A program made the position numbers and the translations under genes. The notes beneath the pieces were generated by a model that saw nothing but the letters and a program-made list of their open reading frames with translations, was not told the DNA's origin and did no database searches. DNA of 64,000 bases, taken from the NCBI RefSeq assembly GCF_017591435.1, contig NC_059295.1, positions 33,722,426-33,786,425 on the forward strand, given 5' to 3'. Below are positions 39,902 through 52,183 of this stretch, one piece after another (within the stretch, counting starts at the first letter, position 1; each line of letters starts with the position of its first letter). Source of the stretch: Portunus trituberculatus. Its lineage: Eukaryota; Arthropoda; Malacostraca; Decapoda; Portunidae.

Positions 39902-40244
39902 ATTGTTGATGTTGATGTTATTGTTGTTGTTGTATAGATAGTAATAGCAACTAGCAGCAACAGTAGTGATAGCAGTAGTAACAGCAGTAGAATTGGTAGT
40001 AGTAGGAACAAGAGTATTATTATTATTATTAGTAGTAGTATTATTATTATTAGTAGTAGTAGTAGTAATAGTAATAGTAGTAGTAGAAGGAGTAGTAGTA
40101 GTAGTAGTATTTGTTTATGTTGTTGTTGTAGTAGTAGTACGTTGGATGAAGAGGATGAGTAATAGTAGTAGTAGTATTTGGAGGAGGGGGAGGGGGAGTA
40201 ATAGTAGTTGTAGTAGCAGTAGTAGTAATAGTAGTAGTATGAGC

Positions 40245-40280
<36 letters not shown>

Positions 40281-40290
40281 TGTAGGAGAA
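39866..40290. repeat. Imperfect trinucleotide field (TTG, then TAG/TAT)
   Basis: About 75 bp of GTT-type repeat, then about 270 bp of interrupted TAG and TAT units. Confidence 0.9.
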
Positions 40291-40454
40291 TAAAAGCATC
40301 AACTTACGTAAGCGAGCGAGGTGAAACAAGGTAACACAGCGGCAGGAAATCTCTATGGTACATTTCCCTGTGTCTTCTGAGCACCAGCAACAGCGTCTCC
40401 ACGTCTCCGCGAGTTGACTTAAGAGGTTTAGGGGAAAGTAAGTCCTGAGTGGCA

Positions 40455-40514
40455 TCCTCCTCCTCCTCCTCCTCCTCCTCCTCCTCCTCCTTGCTCCTCC
40501 TCCTCCTCCTCCTC

Positions 40515-40610
<96 letters not shown>
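40455..40610. repeat. (TCC)n followed by (TC)n
   Basis: TCC repeats with one TTG interruption pass into 92 bp of TC, a one-strand pyrimidine block of over 150 bp. Confidence 0.95.
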
Positions 40611-40612
<2 letters not shown>

Positions 40613-40905
40613 GTATATGCCCCTACACATAGACACTCGTTTTCCTCCCTCTCTCTCTTTCCCTATCTATCTTTCTCCCCCTCTGTCTCTCCCTCTCTTC
40701 TCTCTCCCTATCTCCCTCCTGCACGTGCTAAGTGAGGGGAGGGCAATGCCTCCCCTCTCCCTCATGCGGTATAGACGCGCGTCTCACCTCCCCTCTCTCC
40801 CTCTCTCCTCATCCTCACCCTCCATTCTCTTCCCTCATTTTCCTCTCGCTGCCTATTTTTTTTCCCTCTCCCTCCACGCTCCATCCCCTTTCTTTATTCT
40901 TCCTT

Positions 40906-40908
<3 letters not shown>

Positions 40909-40974
<66 letters not shown>
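40909..40974. repeat. (TC)n microsatellite
   Basis: 66 bp of TC, within a pyrimidine-rich stretch from about 40620. Confidence 0.95.
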
Positions 40975-40977
<3 letters not shown>

Positions 40978-41189
40978 TTCAGTTCAGATGTTTTCCTTAT
41001 AAATGTAAATGTAAATTTTTATGTATATTTTGTTTTAGTAGTAGTAGTGGTGGTGGTGTTAACATCAGGATTCTTGATGGCTGCTTGTTTCCTCGTTGTT
41101 TGCCACATTGCCCAGGCTGTGAAGGCTCCGTTGTTATGCTGCCGTGTAGTGGTTGTGATAGTGGTAGTGGTGGTGACGGCGTAGGCAAC

Positions 41190-42250
41190 GTGCGGTGCCT
41201 GCGGTGGCGGCATGTTCTGTGTACCGGCGCCCCGCGTTGTGCTGCTATCGCCGTGGGCTCTTTAAAGCGGCGCGTCTGTGATTCAGTTTAGCGGCGCCTT
41301 GGCTGGTGCGGCGTGAGTCTGTGGTGGCTGAGTAGTAAGTGTATCTGTGGAGGAGCGGCAGCTGGCGGGATGAAAAGGGCTGTGAGCGACGGCGCCATGT
41401 TCATGGGGGTGGGCGGTGGGGCGGACAAGGGAAGGGGTGGCCGGTGGCGTCTAACACTCACTACACAAAGTAGTGTCGCGCCCACTGTGTTCCTTCCTGC
41501 TGGTGGTGGTGGCGGCGGCGGTGGTGCAGGGGCCGCGTGCCGCAGGGATGCTGCAGGAGTGGTGAGGCTGAGCATCAGGACCGCATGCGTTGTTAGGATG
41601 GTAAATCAATAATTTTGCTGTTAATATACAAGGTTGAGGCTGTGCTCACGCCTCGCCCCACGACGCGGGCCTGGTCGGTAAAGGATGCCGACCCGCCTCT
41701 TGTCAAGACGCCGCCCCGCCTGAGCCACGCAGGGACGCAGCGGCGGGCCTCGCTTGGCCGCCGGGTGAGGCCCACACGCGTGGCTTGGAGCGACGCTAAT
41801 CTGGGCAACGCTTCCCTCCTGCCCTCACTGACGCAACCCAAGCTGGGGCGCCTGCAGCCTTCATGTAGGGACGTGACCCGCAGACATCACTGTTGGCGGG
41901 ACGGGGTCACACACATCCGGGGCGGAGGGGACGATTCCGGAGAAAACGAGGCCCCGGCCCAGTCCTTATACCCGCGGCCCGCGTTGCTTCCTGGCGGGCA
42001 CGGTCGTTAGTGTGGCGCTTTAGCATTCCCGACACGCGCCGCACGGACCCAACCTCTTCTGCTGATGGTCACACAGAAAGGCTAAAACACGCACCCAGTA
42101 ACGCACACCGCACGCTCCGCTTGTCTGATGGCACCAATGGATATTTAAGTAATATATGTGCAGTTGTGGTGGTGTGAGCGCCCACACTGTGAGGCACCGG
42201 GCATTGTACTAGTAGTTGTTGTAGTATTGGCTCCACGTTCACACACTTCA
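41190..42250. promoter_or_regulatory. CpG-rich island in nmo intron
   Basis: The most CpG-dense part of the window outside nmo exon 1, roughly 41640-42130, with no microsatellite. Long overlapping frames on both strands match no known protein. A distal promoter or enhancer is possible but unproven. Confidence 0.3.
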
Positions 42251-42327
42251 CAAGACAGTGCTATGGTGATATGATCGTTTCCCCACGTCTTACACCACTC
42301 GCACACACAAATGTTTGGCTATTCATT

Positions 42328-42329
<2 letters not shown>

Positions 42330-42407
<78 letters not shown>

Positions 42408-42471
42408 GTACGTAATGAAACCAGATAACTTTGCTTCCCTTTCTTGTCGGTTCCCTTTTCCTTCCCCCGAG

Positions 42472-42533
<62 letters not shown>

Positions 42534-42610
42534 AGTATTGCTAATCCAATGGCGGTGATTCGCCCTAAATATGTCACGCACTCATTTGTGGACAGACAGA
42601 CAGACGGAGA

Positions 42611-42679
<69 letters not shown>
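42330..42679. repeat. (TC)n / (GA)n inverted microsatellite pair plus second (GA)n
   Basis: (TC)n 42330-42401 and (GA)n 42474-42532 are reverse complements separated by 72 bp. A second (GA)n lies at 42624-42679. Transcribed RNA could form a hairpin of up to about 59 bp. Confidence 0.95.
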
Positions 42680-42682
<3 letters not shown>

Positions 42683-42747
42683 GTTACTTTGCCTTAGTTC
42701 AGTACGAGGCCAGGCAAGTGAGTGCGTGTGTTGTGCGGGCGTGCAGT

Positions 42748-42749
<2 letters not shown>

Positions 42750-42817
<68 letters not shown>
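42750..42817. repeat. (TG)n microsatellite
   Basis: 68 bp of TG. Confidence 0.95.
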
Positions 42818-42819
<2 letters not shown>

Positions 42820-42903
42820 GTTCTTTGTGTAAGTAATTATTTCCTTCCCTCTGCTTTCCTTTCCTTTCCTTTTAATTCCCTCATTTCTCCATCTTATTCC
42901 TCC

Positions 42904-42968
42904 TGTCCCTTCCCTTCCCTTCCCTTCCCTTCCCTTCCTCGCTCTTTCCCTCCCCTTCCCTTCCCTTG
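42904..42968. repeat. (CCCTT)n pentanucleotide repeat
   Basis: Several perfect CCCTT units, then interrupted ones. Confidence 0.9.
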
Positions 42969-43030
42969 CTTCCTTCTCAGGTAGGATTTCATTGAGCCTC
43001 GTATCCTTCCCCTCCCAGCTGCAGGATGTG

Positions 43031-43032
<2 letters not shown>

Positions 43033-43126
<94 letters not shown>
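43033..43126. repeat. (TC)n microsatellite
   Basis: 94 bp of TC. Confidence 0.95.
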
Positions 43127-43129
<3 letters not shown>

Positions 43130-43216
43130 CTAGTTAACTCATTTACTTGATAGAATATTTAGGTCCTTGCTAGAGAGAGAGAATGCTAACAAAAAATACA
43201 TACTTAGGGACATTAT

Positions 43217-43223
43217 TAGTTTC

Positions 43224-43270
<47 letters not shown>

Positions 43271-43403
43271 TTTAGTCTAGTCTTTCAGCGCAATGTCAGC
43301 GAATGGCCGAGGAAGTGAGCGAGCAAGCGAATGAGCAAGTGAGGGAGTGAGTTAGCGTTCCGGTAAGGAAGAGAAGGGAAGGGAAGGGGCGTGATGTCAG
43401 ACA

Positions 43404-43440
<37 letters not shown>
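43217..43440. repeat. Two (TG)n microsatellites
   Basis: TG runs at 43217-43269 and 43407-43440. Confidence 0.95.
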
Positions 43441-43442
<2 letters not shown>

Positions 43443-43599
43443 AGGGTGACGCAACGCCCTCCTCTCAGTCTTACCTTCATTCTAATGTCATGTACGTAGG
43501 TAGAAAGTGCTCGCTTCAGCCTCCTTCTTGCTACTTCTTGTGTCACACACGCATAGCCGCTGGTGGAGGAGGCGCAGCAGCAGCAGGAGGGGAGTTGTG

Positions 43600-44530
43600 A
43601 TGGTGAAGGGCAAGAAAGGTGTTGGCTTTGAGGGTGGATAAAGAAAAGGCGTATGTATAGGATAAGAGATGGATGTTTCTGGTAGTGATGGATGAAGAGG
43701 AGGAAGTACAGGAAGAATGATTGAAAGAGGAGGGAGGAGTTAGTACTAATATTTGAATAAAAGAAAGAAGAGAAGGAGTGAGATGAAGAGAATAATGTCC
43801 TTGTAATGATGGAGTGGGAGGAGATGGAGGTGATGAAGTTCAATAAAGAAGAGGAGAAGGAATACAAGAGAGAAAAAAAAATGTAATGATGTTGGCTGTG
43901 GAGAAGAAAGAGGAAGAGGAAGAATAATAAGAATAGGAAGATCAAGAAAGAAATAAAGCAACATGACTAGGACAAAATGTAGTGTGACTGAGATTAAGAC
44001 GAAGTATAAAGAAATTGGTAAAAAAAAAAAGGAGGAGGAAAAGGAGGAATAATAACAATAGGAAGATCAAGAAAGAAAGAAAGGAACATGACAAGGAAAA
44101 AAATAGTAGAGTGACTAAGATTAAGGAGATGTTTAAAGAAATTGATAAAAAGAAAGAAAAAAACAAAAACAAAGGAGGAGAAAGAATGTGAATAACGGGA
44201 CAAAAATACTAACGGGAATGACGAGAAAAAATCAATAAAGGAGGGAAGGAAGACAAAGAAAAGGATATAAAAAAGACGGAGAATAGAAGAAAGACGGTCA
44301 ATAAGGAAAGAAAAAAGAGAGATAACAAGGAAGGAGAGAAAGAGAAGAAGGGACGTGGAGGAGGAAGAGGAAATAATGTAAGAAAAAATGTAAAGGAGAA
44401 TGAAGAAAAAGAGAGAAAAGAAAGAATTAAGGAAGGAAATGAGTGAAGGAGGAAGAAGAGGAGGAAGGTAAGAAGTAACGGATGTCGCAGGATTAGAGGA
44501 AAGATATTACGGAGAAAAATAAAGGGGGTT

Positions 44531-44575
<45 letters not shown>
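43600..44575. repeat. Kilobase-scale purine-rich tract
   Basis: About 1 kb in which the + strand is overwhelmingly A and G, in irregular AAGGA/GAAGA patterns, ending in (GA)n at 44537-44575. Long minus-strand frames rich in Phe, Leu and Ser are by-products. Confidence 0.8.
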
Positions 44576-44577
<2 letters not shown>

Positions 44578-44778
44578 TTATTCAACTCCATACCCTGACT
44601 TGAGCAATAAAAACAAAAAACAACATAAACAACAAAAACAGCAGCCTTGTATTGTAATGAAGTGCCGTTAATTTGGCGTTCGTTGTGAAGTACCTGTGTA
44701 ATTTTTTCTTTCTTTTTTTTTTCTTTGTTTATTTCGTTCAGTCATGTATGAATGAATGAAGTGACATGTGAGATAATT

Positions 44779-44786
44779 GTTGTTCC

Positions 44787-44817
<31 letters not shown>

Positions 44818-44854
44818 GGTGATATGTATTACGTTTTGTGAAAGCTGATGGAGT

Positions 44855-44900
<46 letters not shown>
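44779..44900. repeat. (TTG)n and (TAC)n
   Basis: GTT run at 44779-44818 and TAC run at about 44854-44900. Confidence 0.92.
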
Positions 44901-44901
<1 letters not shown>

Positions 44902-45234
44902 CTACTCCTACTCCTCCTACAGTACACCACCACCACCACCATACCTACCTACATTCTACCCACTCCTTAAGATAATATTGAGGACTGACCTTACAGTAAT
45001 CTAACCTACTCTTGTTTAATCCTCCATGACCCCTACCCAACCCTGCTCTACCCTTCCCTAACCTACCTCATCGCTACCCTGTCTCATCCCTGCCCTGCCC
45101 TGCCCTGCGCTGAACCCCTACACTCGTTCTCGCCCCTCCAGTGTGCCTGTCCGCCTCTATCTTATCGTGACCCAGTTGAAATTTGTGCCGCGGCCAGCCC
45201 ACCCTTTTTCTCCATGACTTAGCACACTGTATTC

Positions 45235-45360
45235 CTGCTGCCACTGCTACTGCTACTGCTACTTCTAATTCTACTTCTGCTACTTTTGCTTCTGCTTGTG
45301 CTACTACTACTAACTCTACTACTACTTCTACTTCTACTTCTACTACTACTACTATTAAAC
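45235..45360. repeat. Imperfect TAC/TGC/TTC trinucleotide repeat
   Basis: Mixed CTACTG and CTTCTA units. Confidence 0.8.
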
Positions 45361-45597
45361 GTGAATAGTAGTAGTAGTTTATGGGAATAGTGACGAAAAT
45401 AGGTGAGAGTGGTGGTGGAGGTGGCCGTGGTGGTGGTGATGGGGGTGATAGCAGCGAGGGTGGTGACGGAGGCAGGTAGAGGTGGAGGTGGTGATGGGGA
45501 AACAATACCTTCTGGTCACCTGAAGACTCTATAACAATGGGGGTTCACTGTGACCTCACGCCCCTCGCACCCACGTCTTTTTCTCCCACCTTCCTTC

Positions 45598-45600
<3 letters not shown>

Positions 45601-45683
<83 letters not shown>

Positions 45684-45747
45684 AAACCGACATAAATGAA
45701 AATACAAAAATGAAAAGGTTACTGAAACTGAAACTATTGTGGCGTAC

Positions 45748-45801
<54 letters not shown>
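45601..45801. repeat. (TC)n and (GA)n inverted pair
   Basis: TC at 45601-45674 and GA at about 45754-45801, reverse complements 79 bp apart. Confidence 0.95.
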
Positions 45802-45803
<2 letters not shown>

Positions 45804-45857
45804 AGTAGTAGTAGTAAATAGATAAATGTGTATGCATAATTGTGTTTAATGAGTATA

Positions 45858-45978
45858 GGGAATGGTGTGGTGTGGTGTGCGGTGTGGTGGTGAGGTGTGG
45901 TGTTGTGGTGTGGTGTGATGTGATGTAGTGTGCTGTGGCGGTGGTGTGGTGTGGTGTGGTGTACAGTGGGGTGGTGGT
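45858..45978. repeat. (GGTGT)n G-rich pentanucleotide repeat
   Basis: Imperfect GGTGT/GGTGG units on the + strand for about 120 bp. Confidence 0.85.
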
Positions 45979-46108
45979 GTGGCGTGAGGAGCCTTCACCT
46001 TTACTATCCCGTGTGTCACTTGAGATTAGATACCAGTGCACGTGTGGAAATTATCACAAATATTGACCTTGTACTGACAGACAAATATTGTAGGTCTGTT
46101 ACTGACTT

Positions 46109-46109
<1 letters not shown>

Positions 46110-46171
<62 letters not shown>

Positions 46172-46259
46172 TTACTACTACTACTACTGTACTTTCCTTG
46201 CCACAATATGTTCTCTCTTCCACTGTTAGACGGACAATATATATGAGTTACTGCTGCTG

Positions 46260-46340
<81 letters not shown>

Positions 46341-46416
46341 TTGCTGCTGCTGCTGCTGTTGCAGCTACAGCTACTGCTACTACTTGTTTCTTTGTGTTTT
46401 GGTATGTATCTTTCTC

Positions 46417-46462
<46 letters not shown>

Positions 46463-46617
46463 CTTCTTCAGCAGCGTTGTACTTTACTAGTCAGAAGAAG
46501 AGACGTCTGTTGTATTCTTCTTCTTCTTCTTCTTCTTCTTCTTCTTCTTCTTCTTCTTCTTCCTTCATTGTACTGCCTACTGTTGCTACTGTTGTTGTTG
46601 TTGTTGTTGTTGTTGTT
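46110..46617. repeat. Trinucleotide-dominated microsatellite cluster
   Basis: (TAC)n 46110-46187, (TAC)n about 46258-46340, (TG)n about 46418-46460, (TTC)n 46515-46562, (TTG)n about 46588-46617. Confidence 0.95.
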
Positions 46618-46972
46618 CTTTCTTCTGCCTAGTCCTGTATCTCCTTTCTTTTATCTTTTTGTTTGTTGCTTCCTTGTCTTCCTTTTGTTATTGTCCTTGT
46701 TTTCTTGTGTGTTTTCTTTGCTTTTTGTTTTATTTACTTCACGTAACTTTTTTTTATTTTTTCTTTGTTGTTTTATTTATTTATTTTTTCATTGACGGTT
46801 TCGTGTAAGCCTTTCCTCTCCTTTGGTTTAATGAGTGTTCGTATCAACCCGTGTTTCTTTCTCCTGCTCCTTCTTTTTTCTCCTTTCACTTTTCCTTCCT
46901 CTCTTCCTGCTTTATTTCCTATCACTAACTTCCTTCCTTCCTTCCTTCCTTCCTTATGTCACCTTTCACCCA

Positions 46973-46974
<2 letters not shown>

Positions 46975-47058
<84 letters not shown>

Positions 47059-47139
47059 GTCAACCAAACACAGCTGTATGCAAACTCCTCCTCCTCCTCC
47101 TCCTCCTCCTCCTCCTCCTCCTCCTCCTCCTCCTCCTCC
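46975..47139. repeat. (TC)n and (TCC)n
   Basis: 80 bp of TC, then a 32-bp spacer, then 54 bp of TCC. Confidence 0.95.
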
Positions 47140-47293
47140 CCTTTTAATCCTCCTTTCCCCTGCCTTTCGTATTGTGTCGGTGGGAAGGGAGGGGAGGAGG
47201 GAAGGAAGATAGAGGGGATGGAGAGAAGAGAGGGAGAGAGGGGAATAAATCTCTTGTGGATGTGTCCCCTCGGCTCATTCCCCTCCCATAATG

Positions 47294-47434
47294 CTCCTCC
47301 TCCTCCTCCTCCTCCTCCTCCTCCTCCTAAACGAAGCGACGCGTTGCCCGGTTGTTAGTGCCACATTTAATTGTGTGTGTGAGTGTGAGAGAGAGAGGGA
47401 GAGGGAGAGAGAGTGGGGAGGTCTGTTAGTCTGT

Positions 47435-47499
<65 letters not shown>

Positions 47500-47540
47500 G
47501 TTTCTCAGTCTCACTTTTCGTCAGCAGTTAGCCACCCCCC

Positions 47541-47602
<62 letters not shown>

Positions 47603-47628
47603 CACCCTTGTTTTATCGATCTGACCGT

Positions 47629-47687
<59 letters not shown>
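47294..47687. repeat. Microsatellite cluster (TCC, GA, TG, TC, TC)
   Basis: (TCC)n about 47294-47329, (TG)n about 47440-47494, (TC)n about 47545-47600 and about 47634-47687. Confidence 0.93.
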
Positions 47688-47690
<3 letters not shown>

Positions 47691-47800
47691 ACATATTGCG
47701 CTCTGATTGGTCTCCACTTCACAAAGCAAGTAGTGTTCTCGTATAAAGATATTACGAGTATACAAGTTGAGTTCTTATACTTGTACAGACAGTAGTTAAG

Positions 47801-47801
47801 G

Positions 47802-47833
<32 letters not shown>
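47801..47833. repeat. (TTG)n
   Basis: Eleven TTG units. Confidence 0.93.
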
Positions 47834-47836
<3 letters not shown>

Positions 47837-48120
47837 ATATGCTTTAGGTATTTACATACATGGATACATACGTACTTAGATATGGGTACATGCTTGTGTT
47901 TATTTCTTGTTCTTGTTTTTGTTCTTGTTCTTGATCTTTTTTATTTATTATTATTATTAGTAGTAGTAGTAGTAGTATTTTTATTTTTTACTTTGTCTTC
48001 CTCCTCTTCCTTCTCGATCTTCAATGTTTTGGTTGTTGTTCTCTGTCCCCTTCATATTGTTATTGTTATTACAGTACTGCTGTTGTTGTTATTATTATTA
48101 TTATTAAGTTTATTATTTTT

Positions 48121-48207
<87 letters not shown>

Positions 48208-48368
48208 TACTACTAATGCTACTGCTACTTCTTCATCATCTTCTTCTTCTTCTTCTTCTTCTTCTTCTTCTTCTTCTTCTTCTTCTTCTTCTTCTTCTTC
48301 TTCTTCTTCTTCTTCTTCTTCTTCTTCTTCTTCTTCTTCTTCTTCTTCTTCTTCTTCTTCTTCTTCTT

Positions 48369-48419
<51 letters not shown>

Positions 48420-48431
48420 TCATTATTATGA

Positions 48432-48476
<45 letters not shown>

Positions 48477-48477
48477 G
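48121..48477. repeat. Compound (TAC)n(TTC)n(TAC)n(ATT)n, about 357 bp
   Basis: TAC about 80 bp, a short CCA/GCT-interrupted link, TTC for about 43 units (48241-48369), TAC about 50 bp, ATT about 46 bp. The central TTC/GAA block is the type that forms triplexes. Confidence 0.95.
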
Positions 48478-48576
48478 TTATATTGCTATTATTTTCATCA
48501 TTACCTTTCTTAAATACTCCCTTTTTTATTACAGGTACGTGGTCGTGTTCCAGTCAGTCGTGTGTGGTCGTGAGTA

Positions 48577-48580
<4 letters not shown>

Positions 48581-48638
<58 letters not shown>
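48581..48638. repeat. (TC)n
   Basis: 58 bp of TC. Confidence 0.95.
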
Positions 48639-48642
<4 letters not shown>

Positions 48643-48914
48643 TATCATCATTCACGCCGATTTACATTCATTTTGATATATTTTTCCACTTTGCTTTGTG
48701 TAGTTTGATGTGTATAGATGCAACATTCCATACATACAGTAACGCGTAACTCAGGGCAGTGTTGGAGGGTGTGGAAGGTGTGTATGCGAGTGAAGGAGGT
48801 GAAGGAGAGCAGATATCATTGCCGTGGTTATCTCTCTCCCATTAGTATGATGAACACAATGAGAGCGTAAGTGGAGGGTCTTGTGCTGCGGGGCTGTGGA
48901 ATGAGGAGGATGAT

Positions 48915-48976
48915 ACTACTGCTACTGCTGCTACTGCTACTACTGCTATTGCTACTACTGCTACTGCTACTACTAC
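48915..48976. repeat. Imperfect TAC/TGC repeat
   Basis: Mixed CTACTG units. Confidence 0.8.
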
Positions 48977-49200
48977 TTCACGGGAGCAGTTACATGTGGA
49001 GAGAGAGAGAGTAGTATTAGTAGTTGTAGTTGTATTAGTGGTAAAAATGATAGTAGCGAAAAAAATTGGTTCCTTTTCAATTTCTGTTTTGTAAATGTAC
49101 TCGTGAGCCAAACCCGAACGAAGGAAAAAAAAAAGTATAGAAAAAACAAAAAGGGGAAAAAAATCACTTGCAAATCGTCTTTCACTTTTTTTTTTTCTCT

Positions 49201-49201
<1 letters not shown>

Positions 49202-49278
<77 letters not shown>
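49202..49278. repeat. (CA)n
   Basis: 77 bp of CA. Confidence 0.95.
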
Positions 49279-49279
<1 letters not shown>

Positions 49280-49437
49280 GTAAATAAATAAGTGAATGAG
49301 ATAGAATAATTACAAAAACGCAGCCAATTACGTTTCTAACACACACCACGCAACATTTCCATCACAGCTTGGTAATTTGTTCATTTTTTACGTTCCTTCG
49401 TGGTAACCTTGGTGTCATCTCCTTACACATTAATGGC

Positions 49438-49440
<3 letters not shown>

Positions 49441-49479
<39 letters not shown>

Positions 49480-49510
49480 GACTTAACAATGTCTTCGTCT
49501 TGTGTATTCC

Positions 49511-49579
<69 letters not shown>

Positions 49580-49645
49580 TAATTGATTTTTATGTTGTTA
49601 ATGCTATATTTTATTTGTTGTTATTTATTTACTTATTTGATTTAT

Positions 49646-49708
<63 letters not shown>
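49441..49708. repeat. (GA)n, (TC)n, (GA)n triple inverted set
   Basis: GA 49441-49474, TC about 49515-49580, GA about 49650-49708. The middle TC can pair with either GA. Confidence 0.95.
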
Positions 49709-49711
<3 letters not shown>

Positions 49712-50055
49712 AATGCAGCTGTTTTAATGGCAGTGTTAATCATGACTGGTGCTATAGGCTGAGGGAGCGGAGTGGCAAGGTGAATGGGATATGATGTTGT
49801 GCCTTGCCTCAGTACCTCAGCTTGGGAAAGGTTATTTGATTAGTGCTCCGCTACCTCCGCGCTAACCAGGTGTGCTGTTATTGTTATACTGTGTGCCTTA
49901 GTATAGAGTGTTTCTACTTATAAGGGAGAGCGGTCAGGGGGTAGAAATAGTTTACAGATATATGAAAGAAAGATGAATAGAATTGTGTAGTTTATATGCT
50001 CGTATTGGCAAAAGGAAGTGTGTGATTTTTTGTAAATGTGTTTTTTTTTTTTAAT

Positions 50056-50262
50056 ACTATAAAGGCTTTTCACGGGAATTTATGGGGTGAAGGAGGTACC
50101 TTTTGTGATCCCTCCTATCTCAGTGTCCACCCGCTAGGGAACCGTTGCCCCGAGTAAGGAAGCCCAACCTACACTCGGATCGTGGACTGGATTCGAACGT
50201 GTGCGCTTGGAGACCCCTCGGACCCCAAAGCACGCATGGTTCCACTGTACCACGGCGGACCC
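50056..50262 (-). mobile_element. Second-family tRNA-derived SINE, antisense copy
   Basis: The reverse complement begins GGGTCCGCCGTGGTACAGTG, with box A-like TGGTACAGTGG and a diverged box B (CGTTCGAATCC). It continues with the body AGTGTAGGTTGGGCTTCC and ACTCGGGGCAACGG. The RNA-sense 3' end has a poly(A) (plus-strand T run about 50040-50052). Same family as 57823-58022. Confidence 0.85.
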
Positions 50263-50878
50263 ATATTTGTCTATTTGTTTTCCTAACACTTGTCTTGGTC
50301 TGTTTTATTTTATTTTATTTATTTATTTATTTATTTGTTTATTTCTATGTGTATCTTTTGATGAGGAATGTTCCGAGTGGTATTCCTCATGTGTAATTTA
50401 GTGTATTCGTGTTTGGGAGTTTAGCTGGAAAAAATAATTAATATCTTTATATGTTCATATATACATCAATATTGCTTTAGTTCATTGATCGATTCATTTT
50501 CTGCCTGTCATTCAGTCTTCACTTACTTATTTCGCGTATGGAGAGAATTAAGAGCAGCCAAAAAGAAAGGAAGAAAATATTCCTCAAATCTTTCCAAAAA
50601 ATTAAAATACATAAGTAAAAAAAAAAAAAAAAAACTAGTAACATTACTTTACAAACCTTCCATATGTTTACAATGACAGATACTTACATTTATTGATATA
50701 TTTACGTTTATGCACATTAATCGTCTTCATAAAGAGGACAAAACGGTGGGTGCCAGGTGGAGGAAGAGGAGGAATAGGAGGAGGAGGAAGAGGAGGAGAG
50801 GGATACATGAAGTTAAGGTTGATCGCGCCTCGCCAAGAGATTGAAAGTTAGTCGGTCCGTGATGGAGGTGAGATGAGC

Positions 50879-50883
<5 letters not shown>

Positions 50884-50927
<44 letters not shown>

Positions 50928-50959
50928 TGGTACACAAGTGTTTCGTTGTACATTAAAAT

Positions 50960-51022
<63 letters not shown>
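50884..51022. repeat. (GA)n and (CA)n
   Basis: GA 50884-50924 and CA about 50960-51022. Confidence 0.95.
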
Positions 51023-51029
<7 letters not shown>

Positions 51030-51151
51030 CACTTGCCATCCGCCTATCCCACCAAAAAAAAAAAAATGTGAAGGTAACGAGTAGAAATAAGTAAATTAAT
51101 AAAGTTAGGATGTGATATTCTTATAAATGCTATATTTACTTTGAGGAAGAC

Positions 51152-51152
<1 letters not shown>

Positions 51153-51200
<48 letters not shown>
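51153..51200. repeat. (TG)n
   Basis: 48 bp of TG. Confidence 0.95.
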
Positions 51201-51205
<5 letters not shown>

Positions 51206-51328
51206 CAGGTGTTAAAAAGGCGAGTTGGAGGTATGCAGTGAAGAGCAGACAGGTAATTTATTAACAGGCAGGTGCGTCGCAAGATGTCGCTAAGGGAACT
51301 GAAAACTGCCCCGATGTTTACTCCACCT

Positions 51329-51331
<3 letters not shown>

Positions 51332-51373
<42 letters not shown>

Positions 51374-51454
51374 AGTCATTCACTCTAAGAGGCCATTGTC
51401 CTTACGAGGAGGAAAGAAACAAAGAAAGACACTCGTTTTTACTTTTCCATATCA

Positions 51455-51512
<58 letters not shown>

Positions 51513-51543
51513 GGAAGAGTGTTTACGTTCATATATTATCGGA

Positions 51544-51602
<59 letters not shown>
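51332..51602. repeat. (GA)n, (TG)n, (GA)n
   Basis: GA about 51332-51370, TG about 51458-51510, GA about 51548-51602. Confidence 0.95.
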
Positions 51603-51606
<4 letters not shown>

Positions 51607-51707
51607 GCCAAAAAGTGACATTAAATGAAATAGTGATATATGATTATAGTAAATGGGAGGAAATTATGAACAACGATTAATGATTGGGGAAAACTAGCTG
51701 CCACGCG

Positions 51708-51811
<104 letters not shown>

Positions 51812-52128
51812 GTAAATTTCTAGTCAGGTGGTGGAGACATGTTGCATCAGAGAGAAGACCAGGAAGAAGAGGAGGAGGTGAGGGTGGAGGTGTGGAGGGG
51901 GTGAGTGGGAGAATATAATAATTTATAGGACGCACCTGTACAACCTATCATTATCTCCACTCACCTGTGCCCAATGAAGTTGTTTAGTGTGCAGGTAACA
52001 TGGCTTAACTAGTAAAGATTCGTATGTGTGTGTGTTTGTTTTGAGTTAGATCGCCATGTTTTTTTTATTCGCTACAATTGGGAATATACGTGCATTAAAG
52101 ATTCAAGTAACATTAAAAGTTTAACATG

Positions 52129-52129
<1 letters not shown>

Positions 52130-52180
<51 letters not shown>
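52130..52180. repeat. (TG)n
   Basis: About 50 bp of TG. Confidence 0.95.

Positions 52181-52181
<1 letters not shown>

Positions 52182-52183
<2 letters not shown>

Noticed and set aside
40449..41291. 280-codon plus-strand frame
   Set aside because: Mostly Ser/Leu runs from (TCC)n and (TC)n. The remainder has no recognisable domain and no conserved start context.
47882..48676. 264-codon plus-strand frame of Ser, Thr and Tyr runs
   Set aside because: It is a direct translation of (TAC)n, (TTC)n and (ATT)n microsatellites. The same applies to most other long frames between 33.5 and 64 kb.
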